In this document: positions 17,569 through 25,771 of the stretch, piece by piece
Layout of the letters: the number at the start of each line of letters is the position of its first letter
How positions within the stretch are numbered: position 1 is the stretch's first letter
Origin: Azonexus fungiphilus
GTDB lineage: Bacteria; Pseudomonadota; Gammaproteobacteria; Burkholderiales; Rhodocyclaceae
Assembly: GCF_003634965.1 (NCBI RefSeq)
Contig: NZ_RBXP01000018.1
Span: forward strand, 147,333 to 211,332
Direction of reading: 5' to 3'
Length of the DNA: 64,000 nucleotides
Position numbers and translations under genes: made by a program
The notes under the pieces: model-generated
Seen by the model: only the letters and a program-made list of their open reading frames with translations
Told to the model about the DNA's origin: nothing
The model's database searches: none

Positions 17569-18240
17569 TCAATTCTGCAGAAGAATGGAACCGTCTTCCT
17601 GGGCAATGCCACTGACGGTTTTGCCGGTCGGCATGCGGACCCGCACCAACTCGCCGCTGGCAGCGTTATTGATTGCCTTGCCGTCGGCCTTGACGGCAAA
17701 TCCGGGGCCTTGCGAGACGACGCGGACGTTTTGGCCCTGGCGGACCACCAGTGGTGCTTGCAACTGGTTGCTGCGCAACGGTTGGCCGGCGCCAACGGAG
17801 TTGCGCAGGACCTTGCCGACAGCCTGCTCGGGCGACAGCACGGTCCCGGCAGGTAGTCTGCCAAGGTCGCCGCGCTGCCTGTTCAGGTCGCCGGCTTGCA
17901 GCGTCCTGCCGGCAATCAGTGCGCGGCGCGTGGTGATGTATTCGGCGATCACCGAGATGCGGACCGGAACGAGAATGTTCCAGTTCGCGCCTTCAATGCA
18001 GCGGATGCCAACATGGATTCTGCCGATGCTGCGGGTGTTTGGCGGCGTGTATGCCTCGAGGCGGTTGCAGGAGGGGAGGTTGCTGCTGTCGACCGGATCG
18101 GCTTCGACGCTGATGTCGCCCTGCTGGCCGGCGGCAACCAGGCGAGCCTGCTGCTCGGCTGCGCTGCGGATGCCTTGCGAATCATCGGCCCAGAGCGTTC
18201 CGGCAGCAAAAAGCGAAAAGAGAATGCCGCGAATGATCAT
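17569..18240 (-). CDS. flgA: FlgA, periplasmic P-ring assembly chaperone
   Basis: FlgA helps FlgI assemble into the P ring. From ATG 18240 the protein is 223 aa with a signal peptide (MIIRGILFSLFAAGTLWA, cleavage probably before DDSQ). An upstream in-frame start at 18312 would bury that signal, so I reject it. The C-terminal SAF domain shows the conserved features YITTRRALIAGRTLQAGDL, GTVLSPEQAVGKVLRNSV, LRSNQLQAPLVVRQGQNVRV and GKAINNAASGELVRVRMPTG in sequence. It is divergent from flgB; the 91-bp gap holds candidate sigma-54 sites in both directions. Confidence 0.93.
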   Translation of the reverse strand: MIIRGILFSLFAAGTLWADDSQGIRSAAEQQARLVAAGQQGDISVEADPVDSSNLPSCNRLEAYTPPNTRSIGRIHVGIRCIEGANWNILVPVRISVIAEYITTRRALIAGRTLQAGDLNRQRGDLGRLPAGTVLSPEQAVGKVLRNSVGAGQPLRSNQLQAPLVVRQGQNVRVVSQGPGFAVKADGKAINNAASGELVRVRMPTGKTVSGIAQEDGSILLQN

Positions 18241-18268
18241 GAAGCAATTGTGCCCCATCCTTGGCGGC

Positions 18269-18284
18269 TGGCCAAACGATTGAT
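18269..18284 (+). promoter_or_regulatory. Candidate sigma-54 promoter of flgB operon
   Basis: The sequence TGGCCAAACGATTGAT has the -24 TGGC and -12 TTG elements at correct spacing, but Ala-type A replaces the C of the canonical TTGC. It lies about 48 bp before the flgB start. The fliF candidate shares the same unusual CGATTGAT half, which raises its credibility. A sigma-54 activator (FleR-like) is encoded in the window. Confidence 0.45.
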
Positions 18285-18295
18285 GGCATGAAGTC

Positions 18296-18311
18296 TGCTT
18301 TAGATACGCCA
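18296..18311 (-). promoter_or_regulatory. Candidate sigma-54 promoter of flgA
   Basis: On the minus strand, TGGCGTATCTAAAGCA has GG and GC ten bases apart and an intact TGGC at -24. The -12 element (AAAGC) is weak. It lies 56 bp before the flgA start, divergent from the flgB candidate. This call rests only on spacing and two short elements. Confidence 0.3.
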
Positions 18312-18331
18312 TCAGTTGATGGAGAGCGCAA

Positions 18332-18742
18332 ATGGCGGATATCGGAAATCATGTCGGGGTGTACAGCAAGGCGCTTGATTTGCGCGCGCAGCGGCACCAG
18401 ATGCTGGCCTCGAACATTGCAAATGCGGATACCCCGCATTACAAGGCGCGGGACTTCGATTTCCAGCAGGCAATGGCGACCGCGATGAGCGGTCGGGTTG
18501 GCGATGCGGCACTGCCGATGGCGACGACGGCGCGCGGCCATCTTGCCGGCAGTGGCGATAGTGGCGGCGTGCGCTTGCAATATCGCAGCGAGACCCAGTC
18601 GGCGGTCGATGGCAATACGGTCGATATGGACGTCGAACGGGCGCAGATTGCCGATAACGCAATCCAGTACCAGATTCTTACCCAGTTGATCGGCGACAAG
18701 TTCCGCGGCCTGCGTACCGCGATGAGTGGCACTCAGGGCTGA
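18332..18742 (+). CDS. flgB: FlgB, proximal rod protein
   Basis: FlgB is a rod subunit joining the MS ring (via FliE) to the distal rod. The 136-aa protein shows the rod-family N-terminal motif QRHQMLASNIANADTPHYKARDFDFQ in two parts (ASNIANADTPHYKARD is diagnostic) and the C-terminal helix VDMDVERAQIADNAIQYQIL. Ribosome-binding site GGAGAG. It opens the flgB-flgL operon, in which most genes are 8-25 bp apart. Confidence 0.96.
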   Translation: MADIGNHVGVYSKALDLRAQRHQMLASNIANADTPHYKARDFDFQQAMATAMSGRVGDAALPMATTARGHLAGSGDSGGVRLQYRSETQSAVDGNTVDMDVERAQIADNAIQYQILTQLIGDKFRGLRTAMSGTQG

Positions 18743-18754
18743 CAGGAGTAAAAC

Positions 18755-19171
18755 ATGAGTCTTTTCAACGTTTTCCAGGTTTCTTCCAGCGCGATGAGCG
18801 CGCAGTCGATGCGCTTGAACACGGTCGCTTCCAACCTCGCCAACGCTGACAGCATCACTTCGTCCGACGGGCAGCCCTATCGCGCCAAGCAGGTGGTCTT
18901 CGAGGCGACGCCAATGGGCGGGGCCGGGGAGATGTCCAAGGGGGTCAGGGTGCGGCAGATCGTCGATAGCGCTGCCCCGGCACGCATGGTCTATGACCCC
19001 AAGAACCCGGCGGCTGACGAAAAGGGCTATGTCGCCTTTTCCAACGTCGACGTGGTCGAGGAAATGACCAACATGATTTCCGCTTCGCGTTCCTACCAGA
19101 CCAACGTCGAAGTCATGAACACCGCCAAGAGCCTGATGCTGCGTACCCTGCAGATCGGCCAGCAAAGCTAA
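18755..19171 (+). CDS. flgC: FlgC, proximal rod protein
   Basis: A 138-aa rod subunit. It starts with the axial-protein motif [24 protein letters not shown] and contains [11 protein letters not shown]. The C-terminal [20 protein letters not shown] followed by [11 protein letters not shown] is typical of FlgC. Ribosome-binding site CAGGAG, 12 bp after flgB. Length matches the family. Confidence 0.97.
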   Translation: MSLFNVFQVSSSAMSAQSMRLNTVASNLANADSITSSDGQPYRAKQVVFEATPMGGAGEMSKGVRVRQIVDSAAPARMVYDPKNPAADEKGYVAFSNVDVVEEMTNMISASRSYQTNVEVMNTAKSLMLRTLQIGQQS

Positions 19172-19195
19172 CCGGATCATTCGAGGAGTCCAGCC

Positions 19196-19882
19196 ATGAC
19201 GACAGTCAATTCGACAACCAGCAAGACCGCAGAGGATGTGTACAACGCCGTCGGCGGTCGTAAGGAAACAAAAACCTCGGCCTCGACTGCCGAGGATCTC
19301 GAAAGCCGCTTCCTGACGCTGCTGATGACGCAGATCAAGAACCAGGATCCGCTCAATCCGCTGGACAACGCTCAGGTGACCAGCCAACTGGCGCAGCTGA
19401 ACATGGTGACAGGGATCGAGAGCCTGAACTCGACGATGACCAAGTTGCTCGATGGCTACGCCGAAGCCCAGGGCATGCAGGCGGCAGGAATGATCGGCAA
19501 AAATGTGATGGTTGCCGGCAATAACTTGCCGCTGGTCAGCAGCAAGGCCTACGCCAGCATCAACCTGGAAGGCAAGGCCGACAAGGTGACGGTGACGATC
19601 AAGGATTCCAGCGGCAAGACCGTGCAGACGCAGGAACTCGGCGAACAAGCTGCCGGACAGTTCTTCTTCGCTTGGGATGGCAAGGATGCCGAGGGCAATG
19701 TACTGAAGGACGGGATGTATACCTTCTCGGTCAAGGCCGCGACCCTGACCGGTACCGAGGTCAAGGCGACGACGTCGCAGATTGGCACGGTTTCTGCTGT
19801 TACACGAACCAGCAGTGGTTTCGTCCTGGATATGGGCGATTTGGGCGATGTCGCCTTCCAGGATGTGCAAAAGATTCTCTGA
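19196..19882 (+). CDS. flgD: FlgD, hook-capping (scaffold) protein
   Basis: FlgD caps the growing hook and guides FlgE polymerisation. The 228-aa protein has the conserved N-terminal export and capping region (FLTLLMTQIKNQDPLNPLDN then AQVTSQLAQLNMVTGIESLN) and a C-terminal FnIII/tudor-like part including FAWDGKDAEGNVLKDGMYTF. Length is normal. It lies between flgC and flgE as usual, with CGAGGAG as ribosome-binding site. Confidence 0.96.
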   Translation: MTTVNSTTSKTAEDVYNAVGGRKETKTSASTAEDLESRFLTLLMTQIKNQDPLNPLDNAQVTSQLAQLNMVTGIESLNSTMTKLLDGYAEAQGMQAAGMIGKNVMVAGNNLPLVSSKAYASINLEGKADKVTVTIKDSSGKTVQTQELGEQAAGQFFFAWDGKDAEGNVLKDGMYTFSVKAATLTGTEVKATTSQIGTVSAVTRTSSGFVLDMGDLGDVAFQDVQKIL

Positions 19883-19894
19883 GCGAGGTAGAAA

Positions 19895-21391
19895 ATGGCA
19901 TTCCAGCAAGCACTCAGCGGCCTGAACGTCGCCGGCAAGGCGATCGACGTGACCAGTCACAACATCGCCAACGCCAGCACGGTCGGCTACAAGGCGTCGT
20001 CTGCGCATTTTGCAGATGTGTACGCGGCCTCGCTGAACGGCTCCGGCGCCAGCCAGATCGGTATTGGTGTCAATCTGGCGGCGGTTCAGCAGCAGTTCAC
20101 CCAGGGCAACATCACCGCGACCAACAACCCGCTCGATATCTCGATCAACGGTGCCGGCTTCTTCCGCATGGACAGCAACGGCGCGGTGACCTTCACCCGT
20201 AGCGGCCAGTTCCACCTAGACAAGAGCGGCTACATCATCAACGACCAGAACATGCGCCTGACCGGCTATCCGGCGCAGGCTGGGATCGTCGTGCCGTCGA
20301 CACCGCAGCCGCTGCAGATTTCGGCGTCGGATCTGGCGCCGGTGGCGACCGGGACCAACGTCGCCAGCTCGTTCCGCGGCGTCAAGGCTAACGTCCAGCT
20401 CGATGCCCGTTCGACGACCCCGGAAGTGACTTGGGCTGACGCCGCGGTGCCGACCGGTGCGAATGTGGCTACCAATGTCACCGCCAACGGGGGCACTGCA
20501 GCGCAGGCGACGGCGGCGTCCACCGCCTATGATGCAGCGATCGCGGGTAGCCAGACCCAGGCGCAGGCCGCGCAGGCTGCTTACGACGCCGTGATCGCCG
20601 CCGGTGGTTCGGTGCTCTCGGCAACGGCGGCACGCACCGCCGGCATGAGTGGTGCCAATTACTCGCCGGACCCGCAGTCCTACAACTACTCGACGGCGCT
20701 GTCGATTTTCGACACACTGGGCAATGCCCACACGCTGACGATGTTCTTCGAGAAGACGACGGCTTCCGGTGAATGGGACGTGCACTTCACGGTCGACGGC
20801 ACCAGCAACGACTATGTCACGGTCACTCCTGCTGGCACGCTGACCTTCGATACCCTCGGCCAGATTGCCAGCGGCAACCCGATGAGCCTGCAGATCGACC
20901 TGAACAACGTGATGGGCGCGCTCGGCAAGACCAATGGCGCCGATCCGGTGATGAGCTTCGACATCGATTTCACCGGCACGACGCAGTTCGGCAATTCCTT
21001 CGGTACCAACCGCCTCGAGCAGGACGGCTATACCGCCGGCAACCTGATCGGCCTGTCGGTCGGCAGCGACGGCATCATCCTTGGTCGCTACAGCAACGGC
21101 CAGACTTTCGCCCAGGGCCAGGTGGTCCTGGCCAACTTCACCAATCCGAACGGCCTGCAGTCGCAGGGCAACAATCAATGGACCGAGAGTTCCGACTCCG
21201 GGCCGGCCCTGATCGGGGCGCCGAAGACCTCCAGCCTCGGCGTGCTGTCGTCATCGACGGTGGAAGAGTCGAACGTCGACCTGACCTCCGAACTGGTCAA
21301 CCTGATCACCAACCAGCGCAACTACCAGGCCAACGCCCAGTCGATCAAGACGCAGGATCAGGTCCTGCAGACCCTGGTCAACCTGCGCTGA
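19895..21391 (+). CDS. flgE: FlgE, flagellar hook protein with Ala-rich insertion
   Basis: FlgE forms the hook. At 498 aa it is longer than the enteric protein (about 400 aa). The N-terminal motif (MAFQQALSGLNVAGKAIDVT, SHNIANASTVGYKA) and the C-terminal DLTSELVNLITNQRNYQANA are standard. Between about residues 180 and 255 lies an Ala/Thr/Gly-rich, low-complexity insert with two similar units (TAYDAAIAGS and AAYDAVIAAG). It precedes the usual YNYSTALSIFDTLGNAH segment. The insert falls in the surface domain of the hook, so it probably extends an exposed loop rather than the axial core. Confidence 0.96.
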   Translation: MAFQQALSGLNVAGKAIDVTSHNIANASTVGYKASSAHFADVYAASLNGSGASQIGIGVNLAAVQQQFTQGNITATNNPLDISINGAGFFRMDSNGAVTFTRSGQFHLDKSGYIINDQNMRLTGYPAQAGIVVPSTPQPLQISASDLAPVATGTNVASSFRGVKANVQLDARSTTPEVTWADAAVPTGANVATNVTANGGTAAQATAASTAYDAAIAGSQTQAQAAQAAYDAVIAAGGSVLSATAARTAGMSGANYSPDPQSYNYSTALSIFDTLGNAHTLTMFFEKTTASGEWDVHFTVDGTSNDYVTVTPAGTLTFDTLGQIASGNPMSLQIDLNNVMGALGKTNGADPVMSFDIDFTGTTQFGNSFGTNRLEQDGYTAGNLIGLSVGSDGIILGRYSNGQTFAQGQVVLANFTNPNGLQSQGNNQWTESSDSGPALIGAPKTSSLGVLSSSTVEESNVDLTSELVNLITNQRNYQANAQSIKTQDQVLQTLVNLR

Positions 21392-21411
21392 GGCTGAACG
21401 GGTAAATCGCC

Positions 21412-22155
21412 ATGGACCGTCTGATCTATACCGCAATGACCGGCGCCAAGCATGCGTTCATGCAGCAGGCCGGTACTGCGAACAACCTGGCCAACGCCAG
21501 CACGATCGGATTCAAGGCCCAGGAGCACCGTTTCCGGGCGGTCGAGGTCCAGGGCGAAGGCATGCCGACGCGGGCTTTTGCGGTCGACGCCTCGGTGGCC
21601 GATGTTTTCGACGAAGGTCCGCTGATGTTCAGCGGGCGCAGTCTCGATGTCGCCGTCCAGGGGCGCGGCTGGCTGGCCGTCCGCCTGCCGGACGGCAGCG
21701 AGGCCTACACGCGGGCCGGCAGCCTCGATGCCGACGTCAATGGCGAACTGCGTACCAAGTCCGGTCATACGGTGCTTGGCGATGGCGGTCCGATCACCAT
21801 TCCGCCCGACAACAACGTCGAGATCGCTCCGGACGGTACCGTTTCGGTGATTTCGACCTTCGGCACGCCGAACAACGTCAATCCGGTCGGCCGGCTGAAG
21901 CTGGTCAATCCGCCGGAAGGCGATCTGGTGCGTGGCGCCGACGGGCTGTTCCGCATGCGTAACGGTCAACCGGCCCAGGTTGATGAAAATGTCCGGGTCG
22001 TGTCCGGCGCGCTGGAAGGCAGCAATGTCAATGTCACCGACGCGATGGTCAACCTGATCAGCCTGTCGCGCCAGTTCGAATTACAGATCAAGATGATGCA
22101 AACCGCGGATCAGAACGCCCAGCGTGCCGATCAGTTGTTGTCGCTCAATGGTTGA
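21412..22155 (+). CDS. flgF: FlgF, proximal rod protein
   Basis: A 247-aa rod subunit of the FlgE/F/G family. N-terminal MDRLIYTAMTGAKHAFMQQA with NNLANASTIGFKAQ, and the FlgF-type C-terminus GSNVNVTDAMVNLISLSRQF then ELQIKMMQTAD, are clear. The middle domain carries DVAVQGRGWLAVRLPDG, characteristic for rod proteins. It lies immediately before flgG, its distal partner. Confidence 0.96.
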   Translation: MDRLIYTAMTGAKHAFMQQAGTANNLANASTIGFKAQEHRFRAVEVQGEGMPTRAFAVDASVADVFDEGPLMFSGRSLDVAVQGRGWLAVRLPDGSEAYTRAGSLDADVNGELRTKSGHTVLGDGGPITIPPDNNVEIAPDGTVSVISTFGTPNNVNPVGRLKLVNPPEGDLVRGADGLFRMRNGQPAQVDENVRVVSGALEGSNVNVTDAMVNLISLSRQFELQIKMMQTADQNAQRADQLLSLNG

Positions 22156-22167
22156 TAGGAAAGAAAG

Positions 22168-22950
22168 ATGATCCGTTCCCTGTGGATTGCCCGTACCGGT
22201 CTCGATGCCCAGCAGACCCAGCTCGATGTGCTTTCGAACAACCTCGCCAACGTCAGCACCAACGGGTTCAAGCGGGCACGCGCGGTGTTCGAGGACTTGC
22301 TCTACCAGAACATCCGCCAGCCGGGCGCCCAGACCTCGCAGCAGACGCAGGTGCCGACCGGCCTGCAGATCGGTACCGGCGCCCGACCGGTGGCGACGGC
22401 ACGGATCTTCACCCAGGGCAACCTGCAGAAGACCGACAACCCGCTCGACGTCGCCATCAACGGCAACGGTTTCTTCCAGATACTGCTGCCCGACGGCACC
22501 ACGGGCTATACCCGCGACGGTTCCTTCCACAAGGACAACCAGGGTCAGATCGTCACCGCTGACGGTTATCCGCTGCAGCCGAACATCACCATTCCCGCCG
22601 ATGCCCTGACCATTTCGATCGGTACCGACGGCACCGTGTCGATCACCCAGCCCGGGTCGTCGGCAGTCACCGAGATCGGCACGATCCAGTTGGCGACCTT
22701 CGTCAATCCGGGCGGTCTGCAGAGCATCGGCCAGAACCTTTATCTGGAAACTGCAGCCAGCGGCGCGCCAACCCCGAACGCCCCGGGTGCCAACGGCGCT
22801 GGCATCGTCAACCAGCTCTATGTCGAGACGTCCAACGTCAATGTCGCCGAGGAGTTGGTGACGATGATCCAGACCCAGCGGGCCTACGAACTGAATTCCA
22901 AGGTGATCACGACGTCCGACGCGATGCTGGGACGCCTGACCCAGTTGTGA
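22168..22950 (+). CDS. flgG: FlgG, distal rod protein
   Basis: The distal rod protein, 260 aa as in most bacteria. It begins [20 protein letters not shown] with [20 protein letters not shown], followed by the FlgG-specific rod segment ([20 protein letters not shown]). It ends [20 protein letters not shown] with [11 protein letters not shown]. Ribosome-binding site AGGAAAG. Highly conserved, no irregularity seen. Confidence 0.98.
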   Translation: MIRSLWIARTGLDAQQTQLDVLSNNLANVSTNGFKRARAVFEDLLYQNIRQPGAQTSQQTQVPTGLQIGTGARPVATARIFTQGNLQKTDNPLDVAINGNGFFQILLPDGTTGYTRDGSFHKDNQGQIVTADGYPLQPNITIPADALTISIGTDGTVSITQPGSSAVTEIGTIQLATFVNPGGLQSIGQNLYLETAASGAPTPNAPGANGAGIVNQLYVETSNVNVAEELVTMIQTQRAYELNSKVITTSDAMLGRLTQL

Positions 22951-22959
22951 GGTGAAATC

Positions 22960-23616
22960 ATGAAGCGCCTGATTCCGCTTGCCGCAATTTTCCTGGCCGC
23001 CTGCCATTCGGTGCCGCCGACCAATGTCCATCAGCCGATGACGATCCGGCCCGAGCCGAGGAATGTCGCGCCGGTCGCCAACGGCGCGATCTTCCAGGCG
23101 GTCGCCAGCCGGCCGCTGTTCGAGGATCGGCGCGCCCGTTTCGTCGGCGACACGATCACCGTCAAGATCACCGAGAATACCTCGGCCTCGAAGAAGGCCA
23201 GCAACAAGCTCGACCGCACCGGTTCGCAGACCGCCTCGATCAGCGCCTTCGCCGGCTTGCCAGTGAGCGGCCTCAGCGGGCTCGACATCTCCGGGCGCAG
23301 TGCCAACAACTTCAGCGGCAAGGGCGAGGCGGCAAACAATGCCGTTTTCAGCGGCAACCTGACGGTGACGGTGATCGACGTGCTGCCCAACGGCAACCTG
23401 CTGGTTTCCGGTGAAAAGCAGATCGCCATCGGCGACGAGCAGGAATACATCCGGATTTCCGGTGTGGTGAACCCGGCTTTCGTCGATTTCTCGAATACCG
23501 TCGATTCGGCCAAGATTGCCGATGCGCGCATCGAATACAAGTCGTCCGGACAGATTGCCGATGGCCAGGTGATGGGATGGCTGGCACGTTTCTTTCTTAG
23601 TGTTCTTCCGTTCTAG
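22960..23616 (+). CDS. flgH: FlgH, outer-membrane L-ring lipoprotein
   Basis: FlgH forms the L ring that lets the rod pass the outer membrane. The 218-aa protein begins with a lipoprotein signal (MKRLIPLAAIFLAAC, acylated Cys15). The family core includes LFEDRRARFVGDTITVKITE and, at the end, NLLVSGEKQIAIGDEQEYIR with SGVVNPAFVDFSNTVDSAKI. It sits between flgG and flgI and implies a Gram-negative cell envelope. Confidence 0.97.
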   Translation: MKRLIPLAAIFLAACHSVPPTNVHQPMTIRPEPRNVAPVANGAIFQAVASRPLFEDRRARFVGDTITVKITENTSASKKASNKLDRTGSQTASISAFAGLPVSGLSGLDISGRSANNFSGKGEAANNAVFSGNLTVTVIDVLPNGNLLVSGEKQIAIGDEQEYIRISGVVNPAFVDFSNTVDSAKIADARIEYKSSGQIADGQVMGWLARFFLSVLPF

Positions 23617-23640
23617 TCACTGTTTCACGGAAGGCCGCTC

Positions 23641-24735
23641 ATGAAAACCTCGTCCGGCGCAAGAAAATCGATCGTCGTCGCCTTGCTCGCCTGCTGCCTG
23701 GGGCCGTTGTCGATGGCACCGGCAATGGCCGAGCGGGTCAAGGATCTGGCCACGCTGCAAGGCGTGCGCAACAACCAGCTGATCGGTTACGGCCTGGTCG
23801 TCGGCCTCGACGGGACCGGCGACCAGACGACGCAGACGCCGTTCACGACGCAGGCGATCGGCAACATGCTGTCGCAGATGGGGGTCAACCTGACTGCCGA
23901 ACAGGCGGCCAAGCTGCAACTCAAGAACGTCGCCGCGGTGATGGTCACCGCCAGCCTGGCGCCGTTTGCCAAACCGGGTCAGGCGCTCGACGTCACCGTT
24001 TCCTCGATGGGCAATGCCAAGAGCCTGCGCGGTGGCACGCTGCTGCTGACGCCGCTCAAGGGGGCCGACGGGCAGATCTACGGGATGGCCCAGGGCAGCG
24101 TGATGGTCGGCGGCGTCAGCGGCGGTGCCGGCGGCGCCAGTGTCACGGTCAACCACCTTTCGGCGGGCAGAATCCCCGGTGGCGCCACCGTCGAGCGCGC
24201 AGTCGCGACGGCGCTCGGACAGGGCGGTTTCGTCTACTACGAGCTGGCCGAATCCGACTTCGGCACGGCCACCAACATGGTCGATGCGATCAACCGCAAC
24301 ATGGGCGCAGGCACCGCGCAGGCCATCGATGGCCGCCGTATCGCCCTGCGCGCGCCGGAATCGGCCGATGCGCGGGTCAGCTTCCTTGGCCGCGTCGAGA
24401 ATATCGAAGTGCGCGCGGCAACTGCCCAGGCGCGGGTTGTCGTCAATCCGCGCACCGGTTCGGTGGTGATGAACCAGCGCGTCTCGCTGCAGCCCTGCGC
24501 GGTCGCCCACGGCAACCTGTCGGTGGTTGTCGATGCCGGCCAGGCCGGCGGTCCAGGACCGGATGTCCAGGTCAAGCAGGATGCCGGCAGCCTGGTCAGC
24601 GTCAAGGCCGGCGCCAACCTGGCGGATGTCGTCAAGGCGTTGAATTCGCTGGGTGCCAACCCGATGGATTTGCTTGCCATCCTTCAAGCGATGAAGGCGG
24701 CCGGCGCCCTGCGCGCCGAACTCGACGTCATCTGA
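23641..24735 (+). CDS. flgI: FlgI, periplasmic P-ring protein
   Basis: FlgI forms the peptidoglycan-level P ring. The 364-aa precursor has a signal peptide ending near PAMA (residue about 30), then the diagnostic ERVKDLATLQGVRNNQLIGY and GLVVGLDGTGDQT. The C-terminus DVVKALNSLGANPMDLLAIL with QAMKAAGALRAELDVI is typical. FlgA, encoded divergently upstream, is its assembly chaperone. Confidence 0.98.
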   Translation: MKTSSGARKSIVVALLACCLGPLSMAPAMAERVKDLATLQGVRNNQLIGYGLVVGLDGTGDQTTQTPFTTQAIGNMLSQMGVNLTAEQAAKLQLKNVAAVMVTASLAPFAKPGQALDVTVSSMGNAKSLRGGTLLLTPLKGADGQIYGMAQGSVMVGGVSGGAGGASVTVNHLSAGRIPGGATVERAVATALGQGGFVYYELAESDFGTATNMVDAINRNMGAGTAQAIDGRRIALRAPESADARVSFLGRVENIEVRAATAQARVVVNPRTGSVVMNQRVSLQPCAVAHGNLSVVVDAGQAGGPGPDVQVKQDAGSLVSVKAGANLADVVKALNSLGANPMDLLAILQAMKAAGALRAELDVI

Positions 24736-24743
24736 GCCCGGCG

Positions 24744-25718
24744 ATGACGGTAAAGATCCAGAACACGCCCAACCGGGCCGCGTTCGATGTACAGTCCTCG
24801 CAGGACCTGCGCAGCCAGTTCAAGAAGGACCCGCAAGCCGGTCTGAAGTCGGCGGCCCAGCAATTCGAGACGCTGTTCCTGCAGATGGTGCTGAAGAGCA
24901 TGCGCGATACCGTTCCCAGCGACGGCTTGATGCATAGCGACCAGACCCGGTTCTACAACAGCCTGCTCGACCAGCAGATGGCCCAGAACCTTGCGACTTC
25001 CGGCAAGGGCGTCGGTTTCGCCCGCCTGATCGAGCAGCAACTCGGGCAGTACCTGGCCGGCGAGCAAACCGCCGGCGAAAGCGACGACCTGTCGGCAATC
25101 CTTGCCGGCAAGAATCCGCAATCCTTGCCGCCGGCCGGCGTCCTGCGCTATCAGCAGGTGCCTGGCAGCCTGCCGACCTCGGCCGATTATGCAGCCCGTG
25201 CCCAGATCGCCGCCACCGGCACGAGTGGTAGTACCAGCGAGGCTCCGGCGTCGGCCAAGGCTTTCGTCAACCAGGTCTGGCCGCATGCGGTCGAAGCATC
25301 ACGGTCGACCGGCATTTCGCCGCAATTTCTGGTCGCCCATTCGGCGCTGGAAAGCGGCTGGGGCAAGAGCGAGATTCGGCGCGGCGATGGTTCGAGTTCG
25401 CACAACCTGTTCGGCATCAAGGCCGGCAAGGGGTGGACCGGTGACACGGTCGACGCGGTGACCACCGAATACGTCGACGGCAAGCCGGTGCAGACCGTCG
25501 AGAAGTTCCGTGCCTACGCTTCCTACGGCGAGGCCTTCCAGGATTACGCCAACTTGCTGCGCAACAATCCACGCTACAGCGGGGTGATCGGTTCGCAGGA
25601 TGGCATGGAGTTTGCACGGCGATTGCAGAAAGCGGGCTACGCCACCGATCCGGCGTACGCGGAGAAACTGGGCGGCATCATCAACGGCCCGACCCTGCGT
25701 CAGGCACTGATCGGCTGA
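24744..25718 (+). CDS. flgJ: FlgJ, rod cap with muralytic domain
   Basis: A dual-domain 324-aa protein. The N-terminal half (about 1-105) is the rod-capping domain (QFETLFLQMVLKSMRDTVPS then DGLMHSDQTRFYNSLLDQQM). The C-terminal half (about 160-320) is a glucosaminidase/peptidoglycan hydrolase that opens the cell wall for the rod. The latter shows GISPQFLVAHSALESGWGKS with the catalytic Glu, and HNLFGIKAG. The two-domain form is usual in beta- and gamma-proteobacteria. Confidence 0.96.
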   Translation: MTVKIQNTPNRAAFDVQSSQDLRSQFKKDPQAGLKSAAQQFETLFLQMVLKSMRDTVPSDGLMHSDQTRFYNSLLDQQMAQNLATSGKGVGFARLIEQQLGQYLAGEQTAGESDDLSAILAGKNPQSLPPAGVLRYQQVPGSLPTSADYAARAQIAATGTSGSTSEAPASAKAFVNQVWPHAVEASRSTGISPQFLVAHSALESGWGKSEIRRGDGSSSHNLFGIKAGKGWTGDTVDAVTTEYVDGKPVQTVEKFRAYASYGEAFQDYANLLRNNPRYSGVIGSQDGMEFARRLQKAGYATDPAYAEKLGGIINGPTLRQALIG

Positions 25719-25726
25719 TTTCCGCC

Positions 25727-25753
25727 TCAATTTTTCGGCCGAGCGGCCGTAAA
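25727..25753 (+). promoter_or_regulatory. Sigma-28 (FliA) promoter of flgK-flgL
   Basis: -35 TCAATTTT (25727-25734), 11-bp spacer, -10 GCCGTAAA (25746-25753). Each box matches six of eight consensus bases, and the spacing is exact. It lies 18 bp before flgK, in the only sizeable gap in the late flg operon. A late promoter at flgKL is known in enteric bacteria, so position supports the call. Confidence 0.65.
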
Positions 25754-25771
25754 CCCCCATAGAGGTGAATC

